From: UBA1723 sp045629285
GTDB taxonomy: Bacteria; Bacteroidota; Bacteroidia; Bacteroidales; Paludibacteraceae
Reading direction: 5' to 3'
Length of the DNA: 64,000 bases
Assembly: GCA_045629285.1 (NCBI GenBank)
Contig: JAZQQY010000005.1
Span: forward strand, 19,428 to 83,427
The notes under the pieces are model-generated. The model worked only from the letters and a program-made list of their open reading frames with translations, did not search any database and was not told the DNA's origin. The position numbers were made by a program, and so were the translations under genes. Shown one piece after another: positions 41,901 to 46,925 of this stretch (positions within the stretch are counted from its first letter, which is position 1; the number at the start of each line of letters is the position of its first letter).

Positions 41901-43346
41901 TGCCTTAGGCAACTCCATTCCATATTTCTGACGATCACTTTCAGAATCAATTACAATAGTATAAATACAGTAATACTGCTTTTCATATCCTTTTGCAATA
42001 GTATATTTAGTATATTTAGAATCATCCGGACCTACCAACTTCGCATAAACATTGTACCATCCCGCATTGACTGGCATATTATTTACAAGTTTAGGAGTAT
42101 AATCATTATTTGTAGTAGCCTCGAATGTATATTCTAGAGTGTATTTCCCCTCATCTTCAGGATCCAATCCGACAATTGTTCCCTTCGGATATTGAGGAGT
42201 TTTATTCTTTTCGTCGTAAACCAAAAATCCATTACCACCAGCAGACACATCCTCCCATTTGATTGTCACCTCTTTTGGAGCCGGAGCCTTAATAGTGAAG
42301 GTAATAGTCTTATCTGCATCTTCTCCATCAAAAACATAGTTTTTAATATCTTTACCCGTCAAACCGTCAAATCTAGTAGTGTACTCACCTGGCTCTATCG
42401 CATAAGGTCTATCTTTACCAAGGTAACCATTAGGTTTTATAGTTACATTGTCTCCTTCCAAATAAGGTGAAGCATATTGACCACTATAAACAAATGTTAC
42501 AGATATCTCATCATTACCTACAATATTAGTAAAATCTTTAGAACTCAATACTGGTCTGACATCCTCTCCTGTATACTCGACTTCAAAATGAGTGTTTTTT
42601 AGTTTAATCGGTCTATCTTTGATTTCTACATAACCAAGATGTGTTCCGGATGAACTTGTCCGATAATTATAATCCTTTGTCGTAAAGACAAAATCAATGC
42701 CATAATTACCATTAGAAGTAGCAACAGGCTCTCCATTACTATTTTTAGTATACAAATCCTGATATCCATGAGCTGTAGGATAAGTATAATCAATAGATCC
42801 TCCAGAATAATTAGGATCCGCTGTCGAAGCGTACTTTATTCCTGACTTAAGAAGATTTTGTTCTTTACCATTATATACCAAATCTTCTTGCAATACAGGA
42901 AGAATTACTCCCTTGTCTGCTAAAACTTCTTTATTAATTAAAAAAGGACGTATAGAAATTGTATAAACGTCTTCTGTTTCCTTAATTATATACTTTCCAG
43001 CATCACCTCCTTTCAATGAAGCAGTTATAGTATAATCTCCAGCCTGAGTGAGAGTAACAACATTACCACTTACAGGTATGGATTCAATGAAATACTTACC
43101 ATTACCGATACTGACATTTCTCTCCACACTAAGACTAAGAGTTACCTGATCACCGGCATCTACTCCACTAAGAACCGGAGTGATATCGTACTCTTTTTCT
43201 TTGCCGTTCTCTAGCACTTCATAAGAAATAAACCAACTATCAATCTCCGTTTGCCATTCAATGGAAACTTCCGTAGCCGCAAATGCTGGCACGACACATA
43301 ATGCCGCCAATAAGGAAAGGCAGGACTTAACAAAATTTCTTTTCAT
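29907..43346 (-). CDS. Giant secreted repeat protein (MBG/YDG-like domains), about 4,479 residues
   Basis: One uninterrupted 13.4-kb frame. I take the ATG at 43346, since it begins a good signal peptide ('MKRNFVKSCLSLLAALCVVPAFA'); an ATG 20 codons earlier lacks that logic. The mature protein is almost all beta-rich repeats around 'Y-YNG', '-DAG-Y-V-V', the pattern of Bacteroidota MBG/YDG-type Ig-like adhesin domains. From the N-terminus: irregular modules (to ~38.56 kb), alternating 88-residue modules (~38.56-36.45 kb), a few single modules, then 22 units of ~73 residues (35,485-30,660). The last ~250 residues hold an Ig-like region and a T9SS-like tail ('AIVSVYDMSAKAI'). No enzyme motif. 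Likely a very long surface fibre or adhesin; binding partner unknown. Confidence 0.85.
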   Translation of the reverse strand: MKRNFVKSCLSLLAALCVVPAFAATEVSIEWQTEIDSWFISYEVLENGKEKEYDITPVLSGVDAGDQVTLSLSVERNVSIGNGKYFIESIPVSGNVVTLTQAGDYTITASLKGGDAGKYIIKETEDVYTISIRPFLINKEVLADKGVILPVLQEDLVYNGKEQNLLKSGIKYASTADPNYSGGSIDYTYPTAHGYQDLYTKNSNGEPVATSNGNYGIDFVFTTKDYNYRTSSSGTHLGYVEIKDRPIKLKNTHFEVEYTGEDVRPVLSSKDFTNIVGNDEISVTFVYSGQYASPYLEGDNVTIKPNGYLGKDRPYAIEPGEYTTRFDGLTGKDIKNYVFDGEDADKTITFTIKAPAPKEVTIKWEDVSAGGNGFLVYDEKNKTPQYPKGTIVGLDPEDEGKYTLEYTFEATTNNDYTPKLVNNMPVNAGWYNVYAKLVGPDDSKYTKYTIAKGYEKQYYCIYTIVIDSESDRQKYGMELPKAVDGLVYNGKSQMLTDKGTLPSGLGGFYLISASKGESKLEPSDDNWAWGKIAGNYSLSYRYESDDHNYNSGASTNLCTVKIAKKKLTEKGVSLKYDYTGEDVLPTDVLPTDIYDGIISGDKLTFEFGSVNGDNVTSKRDGPNGSAKNHAIEPGEYEVYVSLKGDYASSYETESSSAKIKYEIVAPKIEYTEPKPLLELTYAGKEQTLIEAGESKNGTFTYSVVYGGVESDPINDASKVVGKNAGSYRVKYVFTPKYGEPVSGSKDVEIAKASLAVTTWNGSDYYYNGTVQHPTYLISPSGLLGDDKTSINPEDLGYVFSGANLTNGEPIEAGDYKVTAVLRGELSSNYDLTGKPTREFTIKSTDYELTEPTTSRIVYNGEKQPLFEAGSASVEGDWVYALSDFEKSTPTTVFKEIPTQSNAGTYTTYYKFEPSNSAYKPKYGSVKSNIEKYTVALKWEDLYFVYDGEEHVPTATVSGSVWDKITVSVKGAQSKVGTHTATAVLDEASAKNYVIANKYLETEFDIIGEVTFKKPQPLKNKFVYNGTYQKLFSAAELDQFDGTFTYYLSDGKTDGPVTDDITKIVAKDAGHYTLHTTFTPNGKTRAIDSPVVTPTDVDIFPLQVIVEWDKENWNASANLYEVEYNDQYQTKTVTIKSGVLEDDADRIKIDVDGGGRYAGPAVGVSVYTLTATLIGDDEGNYFIADDDVKRSLRINPARLKIIPGVIKDEKDLVLDGDELDLFETLPTVEEPEWVSWSKKPGIIKYIIDGKDSYNPTVTTTGDHTVQYYFLSADGNYMTTDDDPYPDPAITVTVKSGAKKTVKIEWSEDWLSYNTLAQSPGCRLVDFDPEDSYDLVDLDFTYEEIDVPLVDGKAVNAGEYYVHVSLKGDYADKYVIADGDEKYRFKIRCCDISSGDNAEKFGFEVPTYVKNRDESLEFNGEWQCLSTAGSDGGRGGYFSVGLSKMTTEKVEYRDDHLTYAKDVRNYVLRYSYYSLDPNFCTGAPTLLKTPDGETGGVSISAKTISLNEYNVGSLPYTGEDVYPDVRLLHLQDVIDGTDVDFEFGRPYGDNVTVTGQYASTEYHAIKPGNYTIGVSLTGEDRYNYELEKSEVAFSIVEVAIKYTLPKPVEEPLTYDGTEQNLIIPGVSEDGTFTYTIVYKGVESEPIDDASKVVGSDAGVYIVKYVFTPNNGTGPTEGELFDVIIAKADAKATLPTPKEGLKESDEAQELINVVEATEGVYQYSVDGGEYTTTVPSAIKAGTYKIAVKFIGDMNHNDKTFDDLITVVIEENASIAPVKPEFKEPTKVTPLTYNGEKQPLLNAGEVTTVPGTFKYRKSGETEFVTDIPTGVDAGKHTVEFIFVPDDQETYTTSDTVQYTVLIDKADPTVTLPTPKEELVENGTQLTLIDVVASTEGEYQYSVNGGEYTTTVPSAIKAGTYEIAVKFVGDMNHNDKTFDEKIVVVVEEDNTIPSELVFVEPTPKEGLEYTGSPLTLLNAGKVTKVPGVFKYRLVGSDDEEFSQVISKAVKAGGYEVEFIFVPNDQEAFKTSEPKSISVSIDKARPNVTLPKAKTGLVVSEGKEYPLLDVEPSSDGTFQYSMFESEYTTTIPSASEVGTYEIYVKFIGDANHKDSIFADPVKVIISELSQELDFDAPTPNIPLVYTGDVLPLLNPGKVNKVEGDFVYTIGKDGIFNSSIPSVIDAGTYNVGYQFVPKNTGIAPSKVDYFTIVVEKANPIVTLPTPIPGLKVSDEPVVLVEAGSCVGGTIQYSTNMKDYSEDLPTASRPGVYYVYVKIIGDENHVDKSYDEAIKVVVGSTSGGDFLVLSREGWTYGNEPSRFDGLEGDVKGKVTYTYYVDEDCTKPTAAANGAGAAGREPSKPGFYYLKADVYTTSDTPDTSLVTEFAIKKKELVLNWGKTTLEYDGSVRLPEVDVEGVVGVDEISLDIEGAQKNAGSYIAKVTGISGTDADYYTLPSNTEIPFTIVKIPSEVTVAPKAITGLEYNGKKQALITKGEAKGGRIKYFYKDEAYNDTIPAAREAKDYEIGFLILGDEDHADYAGELIPVSIAKKKVEVSWGNRDLPFTGEPQTPTVTLVAGSIFEGDDVQVVAEGAQTNAGKGYIATAVLTGADADNYVITSGTATKEFSITSNSIDFPVITQREYVWDDVEYTFVEENPNYTIKGDVKGTEPGKYFVTIIPVLGSTWPNGSGEAIEDTFVITRKKVEIPEPDPNPHVYNGGVLEYELPASPAYTVSGNRQIDVDTYPVTVSLKDTKHYVWSDNTTDDRIYTFVINNGVVEWPEVTTPLVYTYDGTEHSFGITAFPGSSVNDSNATSVNAGIYYRTVELDMAGNSGYSWPDNSTLPIKFQFVVKPQPVIIPEVEETEFIYTGEPFTFVIPEDTAVVPRYKILKVTDSEVGPGSYKDTLVLLDKQNYVWADGSIADRYITFNIGNGQIAKPNFDKEFVYTGGTIVFVPSNSSYTVEGGSGIEVGSYPVVVTPNEGFFWLDGSREPYKFTVRIVESFVEKPILRSTSFTYNGKTQNFRIPKSEYYTIEGDTAGLEPGKYKATLSLKPNYIWNDSTRADVVFNFDINKIVLKAPAADSTKYQYNGAVQTYKLVVDPICEITGNKQSNAGTHTVKISIDSLHYAWSDNTEGSKTFKFIIAPAPVELPVAVKAKFSYDGKEHSFDIVKNDNYIIDDANSSATEVGVYERTVSLVDPVNYVWSNGTSEPVVIKFEIGSLPIEIPTLVKEYKYTGKEIVFAESTEAYTVTNGAQTDAGVYTITIQLNSGYTWADGTTEDKIYEVEIKPIYVDKPNVFDATYDYDGEIHSFGFTPNDGYTFEGDTAAKAPGVYVVKVILNKNYIWDDETSDDLEFRFEISRVDVAIPVANNSKYIYNGEKQTYVINVPEDALFTVSNDVQVNAGKYEVKVALIDSIRYQWSDSTTADKYYDFVIEKARVALPTSPLTNFIYDGSEKELVVNPNPLYQVNDSNSFATDAGKYVRTAKLVDSDNYMWVDETIEPKGITFVIGDGTLEDLNVQTEYTYTGEDIVFVPEDGAYTVVNGTKKDVGSYTVIVAPNENYKWSDGSTDPKFFKVVIKPIVVEKPDLQLEYVFNKKVIDFHVPLNDAYEIIGETSAMEIGKYRVVLDLDKNYMWSDSTFGKAEYIFSINKKVIEIPPFDETIFVYNGKRQTYNIAKSSDYNVLGNVQAYAGSYEVSVLLTDFTHTVWSDGTSEVKTFIFNIDKAKVDLPKAVQDKFDYDGTTKYFNVVEDSRYEVLSKNASATEVGVYERTVTLKDVMNYTWIDDSVEDKTLTFVIGNGTVEIPVVEPVYVYNGKPIVFVAENSAYVVENGVKTDAGQYEVVVTLNDGYMWSDMTVEPKKYTVEIKPLVIEKPVFPETNVYTFDNATHGVVIPDADGYTVSGVTQAKEPGKYNVTVGLLPNYVWSDNTVDTLNYSFIINRIVVEIPAATDSVFKYTGSDVTYPIADTVDYYVVSGNHRTTAGLHHVTVSLRDSVHYIWSDNTVEPKIYEFLIGKYKVDFPVAVCDSFIYDGKFKLFEIVDNENYRVENVNGAAIEIGEYSRKVSLRDTINFLWPDGSTDPQYVNFYILRDEIPSLVAPKDLVYTGDSITLIPPHRAYTVVNNRVLNAGIYEVIVIPNVGFTWASDSSTFSKTFTVRVWPQMVEIPNASQSLYEYNGKPITYNIAESPLYTITGNVQTDVSDYEVVVELNDSLNYCWTDSTIDAKTYLFTIKDKDFQISKIGVDTSLILESIPGKFVTVDLTTIGGCAYSYKIVSETCEGLNVDTIVRLFEVGSHSIDVYIPDTVKPGLYEINVMLMSGKIMRCRTIEIKVNYPPTEIYVVWDDVIAVDNSSGLFTSYQWFKNGYEIPGETKQYLQDIYGLDGYYSCKVNDSLYVGPAFFHSEVPLHLSAVGGEGTIEVEVVGNIPNGAIVSVYDMSAKAIKSVPAEQFMSFDVPSGNIYVVKLEGLTHTVEGMEHEPQEVKVLVK
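30660..35485 (-). repeat. 22 tandem ~73-residue modules, with four ABCD super-repeats
   Basis: Each module ends in a 'Y-WSD-T----Y-F-I' strand. Four types recur in fixed order. A has 'VFVP---AYTV-NG', B has 'EKP...GKY-V-L--NY-W-D', C has 'YNG--QTY-I...GN-Q-NAG', and D has 'YDG--K-F-IV--..NA(S)ATE-G-Y-RTV'. A units start near 34574, 33710, 32835, 31971 and 31101, a period of 864-875 bp. Confidence 0.85.
37543..37702 (-). repeat. Nearly identical internal DNA repeat, copy 1
   Basis: About 160 bp inside the giant gene that is almost the same as 38071-38230, at a distance of 528 bp (176 codons). It encodes the 'EYTTTVPSAIKAGTYEIAVKF' module. Confidence 0.85.
38071..38230 (-). repeat. Nearly identical internal DNA repeat, copy 2
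   Basis: Second copy of the 160-bp segment at 37543. Only a handful of bases differ, far fewer than between other modules, so the copies arose recently or are kept alike by gene conversion. Confidence 0.85.
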
Positions 43347-43535
43347 TTTTGCAATTTCTATGCAAAATGATCTCAGTATATGTTTCATAATTCTAAAGTT
43401 ACGCATTTTTTTAGCCTAAAATACTTTTAATCATAATTTTCACAACATGTTCTATATTAGCACTTTATCTTGTAAGATATGCATATTTATTTTCATAATG
43501 ATACAATTTGGCGCTATTTTACAATAAAATTGGTG

Positions 43536-43543
43536 CAAAGATA
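43536..43543 (-). promoter_or_regulatory. -7 box for the giant gene
   Basis: Minus-strand TATCTTTG fits TAnnTTTG exactly and is the only fit within 250 bp of the start. It would give a leader of roughly 180 nt. No good -33 box. Confidence 0.3.
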
Positions 43544-43748
43544 AAAACTTTTACAATTAGTTTTCATCAATAATGTGTTTTTTGACATAAAAAATGTTAA
43601 CAAATCTTTAAGCTTCAATGTTATTTCATGTTCTTGAATATATATGCAAAATTGTTGGTTTTATACAAAATTCAAAGAAATAATCGATTTTATAGCTATC
43701 AAGTTCGCTTCAAAGAAATAATATTCTTGAAAATCAATTATATAAACA

Positions 43749-43775
43749 AAAAGAGACGCGAAAAATCACGTCTCT
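43749..43775 (-). terminator. Terminator after the CYTH gene
   Basis: Stem AGAGACG (43752-43758)/CGTCTCT (43769-43775), then TTTTTGTTT on the minus strand. Third member of the AGAGACG hairpin group. Confidence 0.82.
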
Positions 43776-43794
43776 TCAATATTGATTCAATCGA

Positions 43795-44256
43795 TTACCA
43801 ATTTTTGTAGGGGTTCTCAGCCAAATGAGAATTGTAATAACGCTTGTCGGCCGTGACTTCCACTCCTATCCAGTCGGGCAATTCGAACGACTCCTGTTCA
43901 CTCTCCAACTCGATCTCGGCAACTATCAGTCCTTTGTTGTCGCCAAGAAACTCATCGATCTCCCAAATGTGTTTGCCTCGCTTGATCTTATATCGGTACT
44001 TCTCCACTATCGGTGTCTGGCTCAATTCCAACATAGCGTTAGCGTCGCCGAGAGGTATCTGATATTCAAACTCTAAACGGCTGAAACTCTGAGTCTTACT
44101 CTTAATCGTAAGGAATCCTTTATCTCCGGCAACACGCACTCTGACTGTATTACCTTTCTTGTTCAAGTAGCCCTGGGCATAATGGACACCTTCGCCAGCC
44201 TCCGAACGCCACGAGTCGTCCGCCATCAAAAATTTTCTCTCAATCTCTATATTCAT
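43795..44256 (-). CDS. CYTH-domain protein (triphosphate tunnel metalloenzyme)
   Basis: A 153-residue soluble protein with the signature ExExK at the very N-terminus ('IEIERKFL'), followed by the alternating basic/acidic strands that line the tunnel ('TVRVRVAGDKGFLTIK', 'RLEFEYQI', 'KYRYKIKRGKHIWEIDEF', 'IVAEIELESE'). Members hydrolyse triphosphates: inorganic triphosphate, thiamine triphosphate, or ATP to cAMP. The short bacterial type is most often a tripolyphosphatase. Starts 12 bp after the TonB-receptor stop, so the two are cotranscribed. Confidence 0.9.
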   Translation of the reverse strand: MNIEIERKFLMADDSWRSEAGEGVHYAQGYLNKKGNTVRVRVAGDKGFLTIKSKTQSFSRLEFEYQIPLGDANAMLELSQTPIVEKYRYKIKRGKHIWEIDEFLGDNKGLIVAEIELESEQESFELPDWIGVEVTADKRYYNSHLAENPYKNW

Positions 44257-44268
44257 CGTTCGTCGGAA

Positions 44269-46818
44269 TTAAAAATCATCAAAATTCATGTCTTCGTCTA
44301 CGCCTCTTCCTTCTCTGTCGCCCCTCTTACTCTTGTTCTTATTGTTACCGAACGAATATGATGCATTCAAGTTGAATGTTCTTCCGTTACGGGTAGTCTT
44401 CGAAACTTGATGGAACGACTCCGACCATGTCTCCATATTACGCTTGTTGGAGTTGGTGATGTCTCGTACATTGAACGACAATGAAAGTCTCTTGTCCAAG
44501 AACTGACGCTTCAAACCGATGTTCATGAAGAAGGTGTTCATGCTTTTTCCTTGAGCAGCGACTCTCGGTGAACGATAATTGAGTGTCAACTGTCCTGTGA
44601 TTGCCTTAGGCAAACGGAAATCGATACCTTCCTTCAAATCCCAACTGAAACCGTCACGCTGTCTCAATGTCAACATTCTCTTTGTCAATACACCATCGGC
44701 ATCGGCAACCTCGATCGCTGTCACTCCACCTACAAGATCATAGTAGTACAAATTGACATTGGTTGTCAATGTGAGCGGTTTGAACTTATTCTTCGCTATC
44801 AACTCCAAACCTGTAGAATGCGAACGGTTCAAGTTGGCAAACGTGCTTTTCAAAATTGCCTTGTTGTCTGACATCTCTGTCCAACTGTACTGCTCCACAA
44901 CGTCATCGGTAAACTTGTAGTATGCAGAAATTGTGTAGACATGACCAGCAGGTGTTGTATGTAAATAGTTGACCTCTCCTGAGAATGCTTCTTCAGGATG
45001 AAGGTCAGGATTTCCATAGCTGATAGATGTCGAATCCGACATATTTGGGTTTGGATTCAAACGGAAACCACGTGGCCTGGTGATTCTGCGAATGGCACTA
45101 AACTGGATTTCATTAAACTCATTCGCATTGTAGGAAAGGAACAAAGAAGGGAATAGATTTCCGTACGGATCTACCTCATCCGAAGCTCCGGTGTTATGCT
45201 GAATCCACGAAATATCCGACAACTCTCCACGCAATCCAACCTTATATCCAAGTCGTTTTACTTTTCCGCTCCACATTCCGTACCACGCGTAGATATTCTG
45301 GTTATACTCGAAATCATTTGTAAGATTATCCTTCTTGACGAACGGCTGATCGGCATTCTGACGCTCGAATGTCTCGGCATCGTTTCTCTCGTTTGTCATG
45401 TCGACACTCACTCCTATCTCCAAATTGCTTAGTTTTCCTACCGGCGAAGTATAGTCGATCGCAAACTGATTCTTTCTGATTGTACGATCGTTTTTCTGAT
45501 CCTGCTCCGAATAACTTGTAAGATTATCGTTCATGTCATAACGCGACTGATGATACTTGGAATCATTATTCTGACTGTTAGAAGATGTCTGGGCAAGGAA
45601 AGAAAGCTCCTTGCCTTCACTGAAAGTATGCGTGAAATCCACTTTCACTGTGTACATATCACGTGGACTTTTTGACTTTGCCTCACGTGTAGAATAAGCT
45701 GTGTCGATACGGATTCCATCGTCGACTCTACCGAAAAGATATGAGAAATCCTCGTTTCTTCTGTTCTTACCTAGAGAGAAGACTCCCGAAACTCCGATAC
45801 GGTTCCTATCGTTTATCTTATAGTCCACACCTAGTCGTGCAAAGTAGGAATTGATGATGAAATCTCTTCCGCCTTCCGACACGTTGAAGATTGTGTCCCT
45901 TGGATTCAAATCGAAGTCGGGAAGTAAAGAGTCTCTCAAAATGAACTGCTCACGGTCGATATCAGATCCTCCTCTGAATGTACGACGCTGGTAACCCAAA
46001 GCGGAAAGGATTGTCCATTTGCCTTTAGTCACAGTAAGAGAAGCTCCAAGATTTCCACCGACTTTTCCTTCCGACGGATAAGAAACTCCTGCGTTGACGT
46101 TACCGAAAATACCAGCGGCAGCATCCTTTTTCAATACGATGTTGATGATTCCGGCTGAACCTTCAGCCGAATATTTAGACGATGGATTAGTGATTACCTC
46201 GATCTTTTCAATGCTTCCGGCTGGGAACTGCTCAAGCAATTCTCCCTGTGCGTCGCCTGAAAGACCGACGCTTCTGCCGTTGATGAACACCTCCACATTC
46301 TCGTTGTTGCGAAGAGAAACATTACCATCCATATCGACGTCTACTGTAGGAATATCACGAAGCACATCAGTTGCAGAAACTCCGACTGTAGTCGCTCCTT
46401 CATTCACCAAAAATGTCTTTTTGTCGACATCCATCTGGAGTTGAGTACGTGTACCGACCACCTCGACCTGACTCAATAGAGCAACGTCCTCTCGTAGTTT
46501 GATTGTGAATTTTGCTCCTCCTTCTCGCTTAAGAATTTCAGGAGTGATCTTTCCGCTATAGTCGGAATATCCCATAAAAGAGATGATCAATTGATAATTG
46601 TCTTCAGCTACACCCTGCATCACAAAACGACCATCGTCGCCTGTGAACATTCCCTGCACTACCTTAGAACCATCGGCTGATTTCAATTCTACATTTGCGT
46701 AAGGTATAGTCTCGCCAGTCTTAGCGTCGACAACCTTTCCCATGACATTATAACCTTGTGCAATAGCCGACAAAGCAAATGCCAGAGCAACAAAAAGTGA
46801 AAATATTCTTTTAACCAT
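44269..46818 (-). CDS. TonB-dependent-receptor-like outer-membrane protein
   Basis: An 849-residue outer-membrane protein: signal peptide (~1-20), carboxypeptidase-regulatory-like domain (~22-110, 'GKVVDAKTGETIPYANVELK'), plug domain (~115-235, 'VLRDIPTVDVDMDGNVSLR', 'NVEVFINGRSVGL', 'IEKIEVITNPSSKYSAEGSAGIINIVLKK'), and a large barrel (~240-830). The layout is the OMP_b-brl_3-type family rather than SusC, because there is no SusD partner and the plug is of the 'outer membrane beta-barrel family protein' kind. The substrate is unknown. The charged C-terminal tail (KRGDREGRGVDEDMNFDDF) is noteworthy. Confidence 0.87.
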   Translation of the reverse strand: MVKRIFSLFVALAFALSAIAQGYNVMGKVVDAKTGETIPYANVELKSADGSKVVQGMFTGDDGRFVMQGVAEDNYQLIISFMGYSDYSGKITPEILKREGGAKFTIKLREDVALLSQVEVVGTRTQLQMDVDKKTFLVNEGATTVGVSATDVLRDIPTVDVDMDGNVSLRNNENVEVFINGRSVGLSGDAQGELLEQFPAGSIEKIEVITNPSSKYSAEGSAGIINIVLKKDAAAGIFGNVNAGVSYPSEGKVGGNLGASLTVTKGKWTILSALGYQRRTFRGGSDIDREQFILRDSLLPDFDLNPRDTIFNVSEGGRDFIINSYFARLGVDYKINDRNRIGVSGVFSLGKNRRNEDFSYLFGRVDDGIRIDTAYSTREAKSKSPRDMYTVKVDFTHTFSEGKELSFLAQTSSNSQNNDSKYHQSRYDMNDNLTSYSEQDQKNDRTIRKNQFAIDYTSPVGKLSNLEIGVSVDMTNERNDAETFERQNADQPFVKKDNLTNDFEYNQNIYAWYGMWSGKVKRLGYKVGLRGELSDISWIQHNTGASDEVDPYGNLFPSLFLSYNANEFNEIQFSAIRRITRPRGFRLNPNPNMSDSTSISYGNPDLHPEEAFSGEVNYLHTTPAGHVYTISAYYKFTDDVVEQYSWTEMSDNKAILKSTFANLNRSHSTGLELIAKNKFKPLTLTTNVNLYYYDLVGGVTAIEVADADGVLTKRMLTLRQRDGFSWDLKEGIDFRLPKAITGQLTLNYRSPRVAAQGKSMNTFFMNIGLKRQFLDKRLSLSFNVRDITNSNKRNMETWSESFHQVSKTTRNGRTFNLNASYSFGNNKNKSKRGDREGRGVDEDMNFDDF

Positions 46819-46885
46819 AATAAAAATTGTTCATTGTGTCACAACAATATCGTCATAACAAAAATCAAAACAGGTTATTTGAAAT

Positions 46886-46918
46886 CAAAAGTGCATACGC
46901 CCAAAAAAGCGCATGCAC
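46886..46918 (-). terminator. Terminator after ftsH
   Basis: GTGCATACGC (46891-46900) pairs with GCGCATGCAC (46909-46918) with one mismatch. On the minus strand it is followed by TTTTG. Confidence 0.75.
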
Positions 46919-46925
46919 ATATAAT

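Larger units (their letters stand above)
43347..43794. other. Non-coding gap upstream of the giant gene
   Basis: This 448-bp AT-rich stretch holds the putative -7 box at 43536-43543, a 14-bp direct repeat TTCAAAGAAATAAT at 43671-43684 and 43709-43722, and the terminator of the CYTH gene (43749-43775). No credible gene is seen in it. Confidence 0.6.

Noticed and set aside
32562..42470. Several plus-strand open frames opposite the giant gene
   Set aside because: They mirror the repetitive codons of the giant gene, and none has a signal, domain or promoter.
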